A stretch of DNA of 64,000 nucleotides from an uncultured Prevotella sp. (GTDB lineage Bacteria > Bacteroidota > Bacteroidia > Bacteroidales > Bacteroidaceae): the NCBI GenBank assembly GCA_900317685.1, contig ONHQ01000010.1:25536-89535 (forward strand). The letters run 5' to 3'. The notes beneath the pieces were generated by a model. That model did not search any database and was not told where the DNA came from. It saw only the letters and a program-made list of their open reading frames with translations. Below are positions 17,229 to 26,204 of the stretch, piece by piece; the stretch's first letter is position 1, and each line of letters begins with the position of its first letter. Made by a program: the position numbers and the translations under genes.

Positions 17229-20200
17229 ATGACGACAAAACCACTACACAGCAATCGCCGCTCCCGGCGGAAAGCCTTCTCCGCCAGCCCGGTGCGGCAA
17301 CCCTTGGTATGGCACCTGGCTTTGTATGCCGTGTTGTGTACCATTCTTCTCACCGGCTGCAACAAAGAGAAAGAGAAGTCGGGCTGGGACGAGATAGAAA
17401 CCTACTTCGACGAGCCGCTCGCCTCGCTATCCGCCGAAGGCGACAGCGTGCACTGGGTCGGCGGCGAATACGGCGATCTGTGGCGCATGACGGCACACGG
17501 GCGCCAGCACTTCAAGCTTGGCTCCGACCGCATCTACTGTGTCGTCAGGCACGACAGCACGTATTGGATCGGACACCGCAACGGCGGACTGACACAATAC
17601 CGGTTCGACGGCAACGCTTTATATCCCGTCGCTCACTATCCCATCGACATCAAAGAGCTTCACTACTCGGTCTACGACATCAAGTGGAAGGCCGGACGAC
17701 TCTATGCGGCCACCAGCCAGGGACTCTTTGTGCTGAACGCTGGACACCACAAACTGGAAAAGATCTATCCACGCGACCGCAGCAACAGCGTGTCCTTTGC
17801 CACGCCGCTCATCGCCAACCTTGACGCCCGACGCCTGGCTCTCGCCACCGACAGCGGACTGGCTCTCGTTGACACGCACTCCGGCAAGACGCAGCTCATC
17901 CACGCTGGAAACAAGGTGACATGGGTGGAACGGCTGGGCAAACGTCTCTGCTACCTCGCCGGTGACCAATACTACGAGCGCGAGCCAAACGGCAAAGAGA
18001 GGACTTACGGCTTGCCCGACGTTGCCACGAGCTTCTTCCGCACGGGCAAGACCTACTGTTTCCTCAGTCGCAGCCGCGCGATCCTCTCCGACGATCTCCA
18101 CCACTTCTCCCACTTGCAGTTGCGGCGGCCCGTTCCTTCTAAGTCTTCGCACGTGGTTACCCAGTCCGGCGACGACGACTTCGTATGGCTCGTCACCGAC
18201 CACGCCGTGTGGCAGTTGCCCCGCCACCTGTCCAGCTCAGCGCCCTACCCCATCGTCGTAGCCTGTCAGGACGACCAGCGGCTTTGCTTTGTCGACGACC
18301 ACGGCAACGTCTTCGCACTGACCGACGGCAGTAGACAGGCTAAAAAGATCTTCGACTTCATACACACCAACACCATCGTCAACGGCATGGCCGACGGTGG
18401 CACGCTCTACTATCTCGACAGCCAGCAGCAAATCTTCCGGCTCAGCCTGGGCAATCACCTGTGGGGCAACTATCTCTCTCACGTGCCCCACAAGATCTTC
18501 GCCACAAAGAAAAAGGTGACTGCCATGGGTCTGCTGCCTGCAAAGACTCCTATTTTATATATAGGTGTGCAGGACGGCATGATGAAGCTGCCGCTCGATG
18601 GTAGCCAGGTTCATAGCGTGGCAACGTTCCGCGACAAATATGTCACCTCGTTCTATACGGCTCCCGACAACCAGCGCATGATGATCGCCACTCTCAACGA
18701 CGGCCTGTGGACGGACCGGGGCGACGGACCGCAACCGGTCTTCGCCCACCAAGGGTTAAGCCCACGACTGACTGCGATCATCAACTCTTATCCGCCTGCC
18801 ACGCTGCTGGCCAACAACGACGGCATCTGTCTGCAAGGCGGACCCGACACGATCAGTGTGGAGGGCACGGCGGCTCTGTTGCCTGCCAACGACAGCACCG
18901 TCTACGCGCTCTTGGAGCGGGGTATCATGAAGCTCAAGGTGAAAGGACAGCGGCTCCGCGCCGAAGGCACCTATTTCCGCGACATCAAGTTCCACCCGCA
19001 AGCGTCTCTGGTTAGCAACGGACGGCTGTACTTAGGCTGCGACCTCGGCGTGCTCTGTTTCAAGGCTGGAAATGAACGGCAGTCGGAATGGATTGCCATG
19101 GAGACGAGTATGATCACACGGCGCAATCTCCTGGAGGCGACGGCGATCGTGCTGGGAACCATGCTGCTCGTCTATCTCTTCCTGCTGCGTCTGCGGCGCT
19201 CCTATCGTCTAGAGCTGAGAGCTCGCCAGCGCGATCTCATGCGACGCTTGGAAGCTGTGAAGAAATACCGCGATATTCTCAGCGAGGAAGAGACCCATGA
19301 GCTGAGGAATATTGAAACTGAGCTCCACCGCCTCGGCACTCGCAAGAAACGCTCATGGAAGGTCTCGAACCAGTGCTTTGCGGCTGTCTCGGAACGTATC
19401 ATGCGGCTCAACAGCCACATGGTGATCTATTTCGTGCGCCTCGTATTGCAGCAGATCGACGCCATCAGGCAAACGGAACTCTTCGATGCCCATCAGCTCA
19501 TCGGCGACAGCCAGCAGGTGCTGACCCAGGGACGACCCGAGCAGTTGGGCGAGCAGGCTTCGAGAAATGCTTCCTGGCTCCGGCAGATCAGTGCCATCCG
19601 CCAAGAGTTGAACAAAGACCTAAGTCTGCTCACCGGCACGCTGCCCGTCGAAGGCATCAGCGACGACTTGCCCACGCTCATCGACAACTACCGCAAGGGG
19701 ATGGCCATCAAGACGATTGATGACATGGCACCGACGCTCGACACCATCCGCCAGCGCATGGAAAGGCTGATGTCTAAGGAAGTACAGGACCGCCTGCGAC
19801 GCTTCGTGGGGCAGCGGCTCCGAGACATCGCCGCACTGGAACAGCAAGACAAGGTAACCGATACGCTCACTCATCAGTGGGCCGACATGCTTCCTACTTT
19901 GGAAAGTGCCGACCGCATCGCCTTGCTGCGGCGCCTTCAGCATCTCGACGACCGTTACCATGAGCTATCCGCCCTGCAACAACTGCGCCATCTCATCGCA
20001 CGCTATACTGGTGAGGAGCGCCGAGGCGACGACACCCACGACACTGTTCACGCCATCAAGTCTGAAATCGACCGCTTCTACGATGCGCTCTTCCGCACGG
20101 ATCCGCGGCTGACGGGCCAGATTCTCCAGTGGAGCAACGGAGAGAACCAGCCTGCCCGTGTGCTTGCCCTCCTGCTGGCCGACCCGAAAGTCAAGCGTCT

Positions 20201-20357
20201 GCTCTTGCCCGGCATGCTCAACGTGGCCAGTAATCTCAACCCCGTCATCAGCCGACTCGTCAAAGGTAAACTCGTGCCGGCAGAGGAGGACATCCGCCAG
20301 TACGCCGAGCGCCATCCGTCAAGCATCGCTGACTATATCCTCAGGCTGATGGAATAA
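17229..20357 (+). CDS. Beta-propeller sensor-like membrane lipoprotein with unrecognised helical cytoplasmic region
   Basis: About 1042 residues from the ATG at 17229. An upstream in-frame ATG at 17190 lies inside the preceding gene, whereas GAGGAG precedes 17229. A long basic N-region leads to a hydrophobic segment ending in LLTGC, a possible lipobox. Residues ~50-630 read as repeated propeller-like strands (for example VHWVGGEYGDLWRMT, YWIGHRNGGLTQYRF). A transmembrane helix is near residues 637-657 (ATAIVLGTMLLVYLFLL). The final ~385 residues are helical and charged, with no visible His-kinase H, N or G boxes and no clear helix-turn-helix. The layout resembles two-component propeller sensors without a kinase. 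Function unknown. Confidence 0.75.
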   Translation: MTTKPLHSNRRSRRKAFSASPVRQPLVWHLALYAVLCTILLTGCNKEKEKSGWDEIETYFDEPLASLSAEGDSVHWVGGEYGDLWRMTAHGRQHFKLGSDRIYCVVRHDSTYWIGHRNGGLTQYRFDGNALYPVAHYPIDIKELHYSVYDIKWKAGRLYAATSQGLFVLNAGHHKLEKIYPRDRSNSVSFATPLIANLDARRLALATDSGLALVDTHSGKTQLIHAGNKVTWVERLGKRLCYLAGDQYYEREPNGKERTYGLPDVATSFFRTGKTYCFLSRSRAILSDDLHHFSHLQLRRPVPSKSSHVVTQSGDDDFVWLVTDHAVWQLPRHLSSSAPYPIVVACQDDQRLCFVDDHGNVFALTDGSRQAKKIFDFIHTNTIVNGMADGGTLYYLDSQQQIFRLSLGNHLWGNYLSHVPHKIFATKKKVTAMGLLPAKTPILYIGVQDGMMKLPLDGSQVHSVATFRDKYVTSFYTAPDNQRMMIATLNDGLWTDRGDGPQPVFAHQGLSPRLTAIINSYPPATLLANNDGICLQGGPDTISVEGTAALLPANDSTVYALLERGIMKLKVKGQRLRAEGTYFRDIKFHPQASLVSNGRLYLGCDLGVLCFKAGNERQSEWIAMETSMITRRNLLEATAIVLGTMLLVYLFLLRLRRSYRLELRARQRDLMRRLEAVKKYRDILSEEETHELRNIETELHRLGTRKKRSWKVSNQCFAAVSERIMRLNSHMVIYFVRLVLQQIDAIRQTELFDAHQLIGDSQQVLTQGRPEQLGEQASRNASWLRQISAIRQELNKDLSLLTGTLPVEGISDDLPTLIDNYRKGMAIKTIDDMAPTLDTIRQRMERLMSKEVQDRLRRFVGQRLRDIAALEQQDKVTDTLTHQWADMLPTLESADRIALLRRLQHLDDRYHELSALQQLRHLIARYTGEERRGDDTHDTVHAIKSEIDRFYDALFRTDPRLTGQILQWSNGENQPARVLALLLADPKVKRLLLPGMLNVASNLNPVISRLVKGKLVPAEEDIRQYAERHPSSIADYILRLME

Positions 20358-20684
20358 GACAGAATAACAGAATGAACAAGGAAAAAGACATAGTAACAGT
20401 GTAAACAAGGAAAAAGACATAGTAACAGAGTAAACATAAGATAGCTTCGTTACTATGTCTAATCTGTTACTATGTCTTTAATGATAAGACAGAATAACAG
20501 AGTGAACAAGGAAAAAGACATAGTAACAGAGTAAACATAAGATAGCTTCGTTACTATGTTTAATCTGTTACTATGTCTTTAATGATAAGACAGAATAACA
20601 GAGTGAACAAGGAAAAAGACATAGTAACAGAGAAAACATAAGATAGCTTCGTTACTATGTCTAATCTGTTACTATGTCTTTAAT
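20358..20684. repeat. Tandem repeat array A, three copies of a ~101-base unit
   Basis: Units at about 20358-20482 (with an extra internal duplication), 20483-20583 and 20584-20684. Each begins GATAAGACAGAATAACAGAG and ends CTGTTACTATGTCTTTAAT. Each unit carries both AAAGACATAGTAAC and its reverse complement, so each can fold on itself. Confidence 0.9.
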
Positions 20685-20908
20685 GATAAGGCCTAAAACT
20701 ATGTTTACTCTGTTACTATGTCTTCAATGATAAGGCCTAAAAACTATGTTTACTCTGTTACTATGTCTTTAATGATAAGACCTAAAAACTATGTTTACTC
20801 TGTTACTATGTCTTTAATGATAAGGCCTAAAAACTATGTTTACTCTGTTACTATGTCTTCAATGATAAGGCCTAAAAACTATGTTTACTCTGTTACTATG
20901 TCTTCAAC
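20685..20908. repeat. Tandem repeat array B, five copies of a 45-base unit
   Basis: Copies start at 20685 (44 bases), 20729, 20774, 20819 and 20864; the unit begins GATAAGGCCTAAAAACTATG. Part of each (TATGTTTACTCTGTTACTAT and onward) is the reverse complement of the centre of array A units. The 15-codon period creates a spurious repetitive frame. Confidence 0.9.
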
Positions 20909-20990
20909 ATGAACCTGTTACTGTGTCTGCCACAGAAACTTTTTTGCTTTCGCCTCATTCTATATAACTTACTAAAATACAGCGCTTTGT

Positions 20991-21041
20991 AAAAAGTTGC
21001 ATTTGGTGATATTGTATAATACATCAAATGCAACTTTTTTT
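20991..21041. terminator. Strong bidirectional terminator-like hairpin
   Basis: AAAAAGTTGCATTTG pairs with CAAATGCAACTTTTT around a ~20-base loop with A-run before and T-run after. It isolates the phosphatase operon from the repeats upstream. Confidence 0.65.
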
Positions 21042-21057
21042 ATTCCGCCTTTCATCA

Positions 21058-21065
21058 TAACTTTG
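21058..21065 (+). promoter_or_regulatory. Putative -7 box (TAACTTTG) of the phosphatase operon
   Basis: A match to TAnnTTTG 59 bases before the acid phosphatase start. A T-run lies at the -33 distance. Confidence 0.45.
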
Positions 21066-21124
21066 CAGCGCAATCGCAAAAACCGAAAATCAACATTTTT
21101 AAAACTTAAAACATATTACAGATC

Positions 21125-21922
21125 ATGAACAACATCAAGTCACTTGTTGTCAGCTTTATGCTGACGCTCATCGCCGTTTCCTCTTTCGGCCAGTCCAAGA
21201 TCAAGGATGTCCGCACCAACCCCGACCTTTATTTCCTGCGTGCCGACGAAGTTGCCAACAGTCTCTCGCTGTTGCCTCCTCCTCCCCAGCAAGGTTCCAT
21301 CCTCTGGCTCAACGACGAGGCACAATATCAGTGGGGCAAGCTCCAGCGCGACACACCGCGTGGTGACCAGGCCGCTGCCGACGCACGTGTCAACGGCGAC
21401 GGAGTGCCCAACGCCTTCTCCGACGCTTTCGGTGTGCGCATCAGCAAGGAAGAGACACCCGAAATCTATAAGCTCGTCATCAACATGCGCGAGGACGCCG
21501 GCGACCTGGCCACACGCGCTGCCAAAAACCACTATATGCGTGTACGTCCCTTTGCTTATTATCACGAGATGACCTGCAACCCCGAACAGCAGCAGGAGCT
21601 CTCCACCAACGGCAGCTATCCTTCCGGCCATACCTCCATCGGCTGGGCTACCGCTCTCGTCCTCGCTGAGGTGAACCCCGACCGCCAGGACTCCATCCTC
21701 AAGCGTGGCTATGAGATGGGACAGAGCCGCGTGATCTGTGGCTATCACTTCCAGAGCGATGTCGACGCAGCACGCCTCGTGGCCAGCGCCGTCGTAGCAC
21801 GTCTTCACGCCAACGACAACTTCATGAAGCAGCTCGGCAAGGCTAAGAAGGAATTCGCCAAGCTCGTCAAGGAAGGTAAGGTCGCCAAGGTAGAGCGTAA
21901 GGCTGAGGAGACTACAAAATAA
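21125..21922 (+). CDS. Class A (PAP2-type) acid phosphatase, periplasmic
   Basis: The 265-residue protein has a signal peptide ending near SSFGQ (residue 23) and all three PAP2 motifs: K134-X6-R141-P142 (KNHYMRVRP), PSGH at 166-169, and SRVICGYHFQSD at 201-212 with the catalytic His208 and Asp212. It should release phosphate from monoesters in the periplasm, like PhoN. It is first in an operon with an OprP-like porin (44-base gap) and a histidine phosphatase, which points to phosphate scavenging. No Pho-box-like element was recognised. Confidence 0.93.
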   Translation: MNNIKSLVVSFMLTLIAVSSFGQSKIKDVRTNPDLYFLRADEVANSLSLLPPPPQQGSILWLNDEAQYQWGKLQRDTPRGDQAAADARVNGDGVPNAFSDAFGVRISKEETPEIYKLVINMREDAGDLATRAAKNHYMRVRPFAYYHEMTCNPEQQQELSTNGSYPSGHTSIGWATALVLAEVNPDRQDSILKRGYEMGQSRVICGYHFQSDVDAARLVASAVVARLHANDNFMKQLGKAKKEFAKLVKEGKVAKVERKAEETTK

Positions 21923-21966
21923 ACTGTCTGTTTGAACTATTTGTACAAAAGAAAAGGAATCATAAA

Positions 21967-23121
21967 ATGAAAAAGACAATACTCTTCGGACTTGCACTGC
22001 TGGCCGCCACGACGCTGCAGGCCCAGGAAAAGACAGAAAGCAAACTCGTTGTCAAGCCTTCGGGACGTGTCCTCTTGGATGCCGGACTCTTTGACGCCAA
22101 CGACGAGATCAACAACCAGCTCAACGATGGTATGGCCGTTCCCGACATGCGTGTGGGATTCAAGGCTACCTATGAGGACTGGAAAGCTAAAGTCGACATC
22201 GGATACGCCTACGGCAAGGTGGGCATGAAGGATGTCTTCATCGAGCACTCCTTGGGCAAGAAGAGCCTCATCCGCGCCGGTTACTTCGTACACCAGTATG
22301 GTTTGCAAAGTGCAACCAGCTCTTCTTTCAAAATCTCCATGGAGGAACCTCGCAGCAACCAAGCACTTAACAATTCACGTCTGCTCGGCGTTATGTTTGA
22401 GCACTCTGATCTCCGTTACCTCTTTACCGCCAGTTTCTTCTCTGAGACCGACGCTATGAAGATGTCCAGCGACAAGACCGGCAACCAGGGCATCGGCGTC
22501 ATGGCGCGCGCCCTCTACCGCCCGTTCACCGAGCCGGGCCGCATCTTACACGTGGGTATCTCCGGTGCCTATGAGAGTCCGCGCTACAACAGCAACAGCG
22601 AACTCAACCACAAGTCGTTTGTTCTCAGCACAACATGGCCTACACGTATCGCACAGGTCACCTCGATGAAGGCTACCGTCGACAACGCCAAAGCCATGTA
22701 TAAGTTCACTCCGGAGGTCACAGCCGCCTACAACCGACTGGGCTTGGAGGCACAGTATTTCTATAACTCCGTCACCCGCGACAACGGCTATCACAGCTAT
22801 CAGGCCACCGGCGGCTATGCTGCCCTGCGCGGTCTCATCCTCGGCCGCCAGTATAAATACAACTACTGGGATGGCGGCATCGACACTCCCGACCGCGGCA
22901 ACCTCGAGCTGGTACTGGCCTACGACTATCTCGACCTGTCGGATCCCGACGCCAACATCCGCGGCGGACGCAGCAACGACTTCTCCGCTACGCTCAACTA
23001 CTATATCAACAAGTACATGATCTGGCGTGTGAGAGGCTCCTACACCAAAGTCAACAACCGTGCCGGCTTTGACGATGACCACTTCACGGCACTGGAGACC
23101 CGTTTGCAGATCAAGTTCTAA
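21967..23121 (+). CDS. OprP/OprO-like outer-membrane porin
   Basis: The 384-residue protein has a signal peptide ending at LQAQ (residue 20) and alternating beta strands ending in a C-terminal Phe (LETRLQIKF). Segments such as PSGRVLLDAGLF, MRVGFKATYEDWKAKVDIGYAYGK and KDVFIEHSLGKKSLIRAGYFVHQYGLQ are typical of the phosphate-selective porin O/P family in Bacteroidota. Set between two phosphatase genes, it may admit phosphate or phosphate esters. Ion selectivity is inferred only from family and context. Confidence 0.85.
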   Translation: MKKTILFGLALLAATTLQAQEKTESKLVVKPSGRVLLDAGLFDANDEINNQLNDGMAVPDMRVGFKATYEDWKAKVDIGYAYGKVGMKDVFIEHSLGKKSLIRAGYFVHQYGLQSATSSSFKISMEEPRSNQALNNSRLLGVMFEHSDLRYLFTASFFSETDAMKMSSDKTGNQGIGVMARALYRPFTEPGRILHVGISGAYESPRYNSNSELNHKSFVLSTTWPTRIAQVTSMKATVDNAKAMYKFTPEVTAAYNRLGLEAQYFYNSVTRDNGYHSYQATGGYAALRGLILGRQYKYNYWDGGIDTPDRGNLELVLAYDYLDLSDPDANIRGGRSNDFSATLNYYINKYMIWRVRGSYTKVNNRAGFDDDHFTALETRLQIKF

Positions 23122-23140
23122 TTCATAAGTGCATACAACG

Positions 23141-24424
23141 ATGAAAAAGATATTTTCTGCCTTTCTGCTGCTCCTGATGCTCTGCCCGTCATGGGCATGG
23201 GCTCAGCTGCAGCGCAGCGAGGCCTTCAAACAGCAATACCGGCTCACCGAGGTTGTCGTGTTGAGCCGTCACAACATCCGCTCACCGCTCTCGACCAACG
23301 GCAGTGCCCTGGGCCGTCTCACACCGCATCAGTGGACACAGTGGTCCTCTGCCGCCAGCGAACTGACACTGCGCGGCGGCATGCTGGAGACAATGATGGG
23401 ACAGTATTTCCGCAAATGGCTCGTCAGCGAGGGACTCTTCAAGGAGAACGCCACACCATCGGCCGATGATGTGAACTTCTATGCCAACAGCATGCAGCGC
23501 ACCATCGCCACGGCACAGTATTTCTCTTCCGGCTTCATGCCCCTGGCCAACATCCATGTCAACCACCGCTTCTCGGCCAGCACCATGGATCCTATCTTTT
23601 GTCCCAAGCTCACCAAGGTCAGTGACGCTTTCCAGGCCGAAGCCATGAAGGAGATCGCAGCCATGGGCGGCAAAAAAGGACTGAAAGGTATCGGTGAGAA
23701 GCTCAAGGACAACTACGCCATCACTGCCAAGGTCCTCGACCTCAAGGACTCTCCGGCCTGCAAGAGCGGCGAGACCTGTGGCTTCAAGGACGATGACACG
23801 CAGATCATCTTCCGCTTAGGCGACGAGCCGCAGATGAAAGGCTCGCTCAAACTCGCCAACTCGGCTTCCGACGCGTTTATCCTGCAATACTACGAGGAGC
23901 CCGATGCGCGCAAGGCTGCTTTCGGCCATGACATCACTGCCGCCGACTGGGAGAAGATCGCACAGATCAAGGATGTCTACGGCGATGTGCTCTTCACGGC
24001 TCCCATCGTGGCGGTCAATGTGGCGCATCCGCTGCTGATGTATATCAGCGACGAGCTGCACGCCAAGAACCGCAAGTTCACTTTCCTCTGTGGCCATGAC
24101 AGCAACATTGCGAGCGTCGACGCAGCATTGGGTGTGGAAGACTACTCGCTTCCCAACTCCATCGAGAAGAAGACACCGATCGGCTCGAAGGTGGTCTTTG
24201 AGAAATGGACCGACAAGAGCGGCAAGCAATATGTCGCCATCAACATCGTCTATCAGTCCACCGCACAGCTGCGCGGCCTGACGATGCTCGACCTGAACAA
24301 TCCGCCGATGGTCTATCCATTGAAGCTTCGCGGACTGACAGCCAACGCCGACGGACTCTATTCCTTTGACGATGTCGCCCAGCGATTCACCGAAGCCATC
24401 AACGCTTACGACAATATCCGATAA
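23141..24424 (+). CDS. Histidine-type acid phosphatase (phytase-like), secreted
   Basis: 427 residues from the ATG at 23141; a GTG 12 bases upstream is less likely. The signal peptide ends near WAWAQ (residue 22). The catalytic RHNIRSP motif is at residues 43-49 and the proton-donor pair HD at 319-320 (FLCGHDSN), so both halves of the active site are present. The family includes phytases and inositol polyphosphate phosphatases, so phytate is a plausible substrate in a gut organism. It ends the phosphatase-porin operon. A truncated second copy of its last ~128 residues lies 1.2 kb downstream. Confidence 0.9.
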   Translation: MKKIFSAFLLLLMLCPSWAWAQLQRSEAFKQQYRLTEVVVLSRHNIRSPLSTNGSALGRLTPHQWTQWSSAASELTLRGGMLETMMGQYFRKWLVSEGLFKENATPSADDVNFYANSMQRTIATAQYFSSGFMPLANIHVNHRFSASTMDPIFCPKLTKVSDAFQAEAMKEIAAMGGKKGLKGIGEKLKDNYAITAKVLDLKDSPACKSGETCGFKDDDTQIIFRLGDEPQMKGSLKLANSASDAFILQYYEEPDARKAAFGHDITAADWEKIAQIKDVYGDVLFTAPIVAVNVAHPLLMYISDELHAKNRKFTFLCGHDSNIASVDAALGVEDYSLPNSIEKKTPIGSKVVFEKWTDKSGKQYVAINIVYQSTAQLRGLTMLDLNNPPMVYPLKLRGLTANADGLYSFDDVAQRFTEAINAYDNIR

Positions 24425-24430
24425 GTTTAC

Positions 24431-24468
24431 TTTCCCCACGGGGCAAAACCTGTGTTCCCGTGGGGAAA
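24431..24468. terminator. Hairpin terminator after the phosphatase operon
   Basis: TTTCCCCACGGG pairs perfectly with CCCGTGGGGAAA around a 14-base loop, 6 bases after the stop codon. Confidence 0.6.
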
Positions 24469-24587
24469 GAAATGTATCATACGACCGAGTTCATAGTTAC
24501 AATAGGCTAGACAAAAAACTGTAATGAAGCAGTTGAGCGTTTTGCCATGGTGACATATTGATACTCGACAAAACTTGGATTTCGAGA

Positions 24588-25472
24588 TTAATACTTAATT
24601 CGAAAATAGTCGAGGAGGTCTTTGAACTTGTCCTGCGCAGCAAGACAAGTGTCGACGAGATAGCCCTTTATGTGTGGCCACTCACGCAGTCCACGATAAT
24701 AAAAGAAGCGCAAGTCCTCGTCGATGATGAATGGCACGATATTGTTTGCCAAACACTCCTTGAACATGACGAGCCGCCCCACTCTGCCGTTTCCGTCTTG
24801 AAACGGATGGATGGTCTCGAAACGCTGATGAAACGCCATTATCGTCTCTTCCGTCTTGGGGCTTTGCTGTCGGTACCAGTCAAGCAGCGCCTTCATGTCC
24901 TTTCCCACATACTCTGGAGAAGATGTCTCTATACCGCCTACCTCATTTGGCAGACGCTTGTAGTCGCCCACTATAAACCAGTCTTTCGTGCTGTCTACGG
25001 TACCGGTCTTGAGAATTCTGTGTAGCTGCTTGATCAGCCCTTCTGTGAGTTGGTCAGGGGCATGGTCGATGATGTAATCGACACAGTGAAAATGATTCAC
25101 CGTCTCGATGATATCGTCAACCCTCACCGCCGACCCTTCTTGTGCCACAACGGTGCGAGTCTCGAATATCATGCGTGTCTGGTCCTTGGTCAGCTTGCTG
25201 CCCTCGATATGGTTGGAGTTATAGGTTAGGTCAATCTGCACACGATGGTAGATACCGCCCTTTACTTTACCGTCCTTTTGTTGACGCAGTACCTTGAGCA
25301 GAGGCGAAGGACGTTTCTTCTTCCGCTCCGGAGGAAGCGAGTCGGCAGGTATGTTCCAAGTCTTTCCAGTGAGAAATGCCCCAACTATCCTTCCCTGACG
25401 GCAGTAGTTGCGGACAGTTCTGTCAGACAGCCCGTACAATGCCGCGAACTGTGACGAAGATAATGTTTCCAT
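24588..25472 (-). CDS. Fic-family protein (probable AMP-transferase) with N-terminal helix-turn-helix
   Basis: 294 residues from the ATG at 25472; an upstream in-frame TTG lies in an operator-like repeat and was rejected. The first ~45 residues (SSSQFAALYGLSDRTVRNYCRQGRI...TWNIPAD) look like an excisionase/MerR-type DNA-binding fold. The inhibitory motif SNHIEG (residues 86-91) fits (S/T)xxxE(G/N) and precedes the core, as in class II Fic proteins. The catalytic motif HPFQDGNGRVGR is intact at 222-233. Such proteins transfer AMP to target proteins, or act as toxins or regulators. Direct repeats in the promoter suggest self-regulation by the HTH. It sits just before a truncated phosphatase copy, so it may be an insertion. 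Confidence 0.9.
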   Translation of the reverse strand: METLSSSQFAALYGLSDRTVRNYCRQGRIVGAFLTGKTWNIPADSLPPERKKKRPSPLLKVLRQQKDGKVKGGIYHRVQIDLTYNSNHIEGSKLTKDQTRMIFETRTVVAQEGSAVRVDDIIETVNHFHCVDYIIDHAPDQLTEGLIKQLHRILKTGTVDSTKDWFIVGDYKRLPNEVGGIETSSPEYVGKDMKALLDWYRQQSPKTEETIMAFHQRFETIHPFQDGNGRVGRLVMFKECLANNIVPFIIDEDLRFFYYRGLREWPHIKGYLVDTCLAAQDKFKDLLDYFRIKY

Positions 25473-25477
25473 ATATT

Positions 25478-25544
25478 CCGTTATCGGCAATAATTATTCT
25501 TTCTTTGTGGACAAAGTTAATATTATTTTCCGTTATCGGCAAAT
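25478..25544 (-). promoter_or_regulatory. Fic promoter with two operator-like direct repeats
   Basis: On the minus strand a -33 TTTG (25544-25541) and -7 TAACTTTG (25519-25512) are separated by 21 bases, matching the Bacteroidota consensus. CCGTTATCGGCAA occurs at 25478-25490 (in the leader, just before the ATG) and at 25530-25542 (over the -33 box). A related inverted copy (TGCCGATAAACG) is at about 25568-25579. Confidence 0.6.
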
Positions 25545-25613
25545 AATTTAGATGTTTTTCTTATTTGTATGCCGATAAACGTCACCGTATCATGGATGAT
25601 AATAACAAAAATA

Positions 25614-26000
25614 ATGTATATCAGTGACGAACAGCATACCAAGAACCACAAGTTTACTTTCCTCTGCGGTCATGACAGCAACATTGCCAGCGTCGACGCA
25701 GCGCTGGGTGTGGAAGACTACTCGCTTCCCAACTCCATCGAGAAGAAGACGCCGATCGGCTCGAAGGTGGTCTTTGAGAAATGGATCGACAAGAGCGGCA
25801 AGCAATATGTCGCCATCAACCTTGTCTACCAGTCAACAGACCAACTGCGCGGGCTGACGATGCTCGACCTCAGCAATCCGCCGATGGTTTTTCCGCTCCA
25901 TCTGCGCGGCCTGCAGGCCAATGCCGACGGTCTCTACTCCTTTGACGATGTAGCCCAACGCTTCACCGAAGCCATCAACGCATACGACAATATCAAGTAA
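25614..26000 (+). pseudogene. Truncated duplicate of the histidine phosphatase (C-terminal ~128 residues)
   Basis: From MYISDEQHTKNHKFTFLCGHDSN to the end NAYDNIK, this frame is close to residues ~300-427 of the phosphatase at 23141 (substitutions include E-W-I-D for E-W-T-D and F-P-L-H for Y-P-L-K). It keeps the HD motif but lacks the N-terminal RHxxRxP half and the signal peptide, so it cannot be an active secreted enzyme. An in-frame upstream start at 25569 exists but adds unrelated residues. The Fic gene separates the two copies. Confidence 0.85.
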
Positions 26001-26004
26001 TAAC

Positions 26005-26058
26005 AAAGGCCTTCCGTCATGTAGCCGATAATGAGAAGCTAAGTGGCGGCAGGCCTTT
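26005..26058 (+). terminator. Terminator-like hairpin after the phosphatase remnant
   Basis: AAAGGCCT near 26005 pairs with AGGCCTTTT near 26051, followed by a T-rich run. Confidence 0.45.
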
Positions 26059-26204
26059 TCTGTTTTTGTCGTTTTTTAGAGAAAGTTTTGTAACTCTTTG
26101 ATATCCAATATTAGCGTACTTCAATATGGGTGTCCCTATGACGAAAACAGGAAAAGACACGTAGCTATTATCAAACAGGAAACAAAGTGCTGTGAGGCGG
26201 CTCT

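Noticed and set aside
20718-20912. Frame coding a 15-residue repeat
   Set aside because: Made by the 45-base tandem repeat; the neighbouring 44-base unit breaks the frame and there is no start context.
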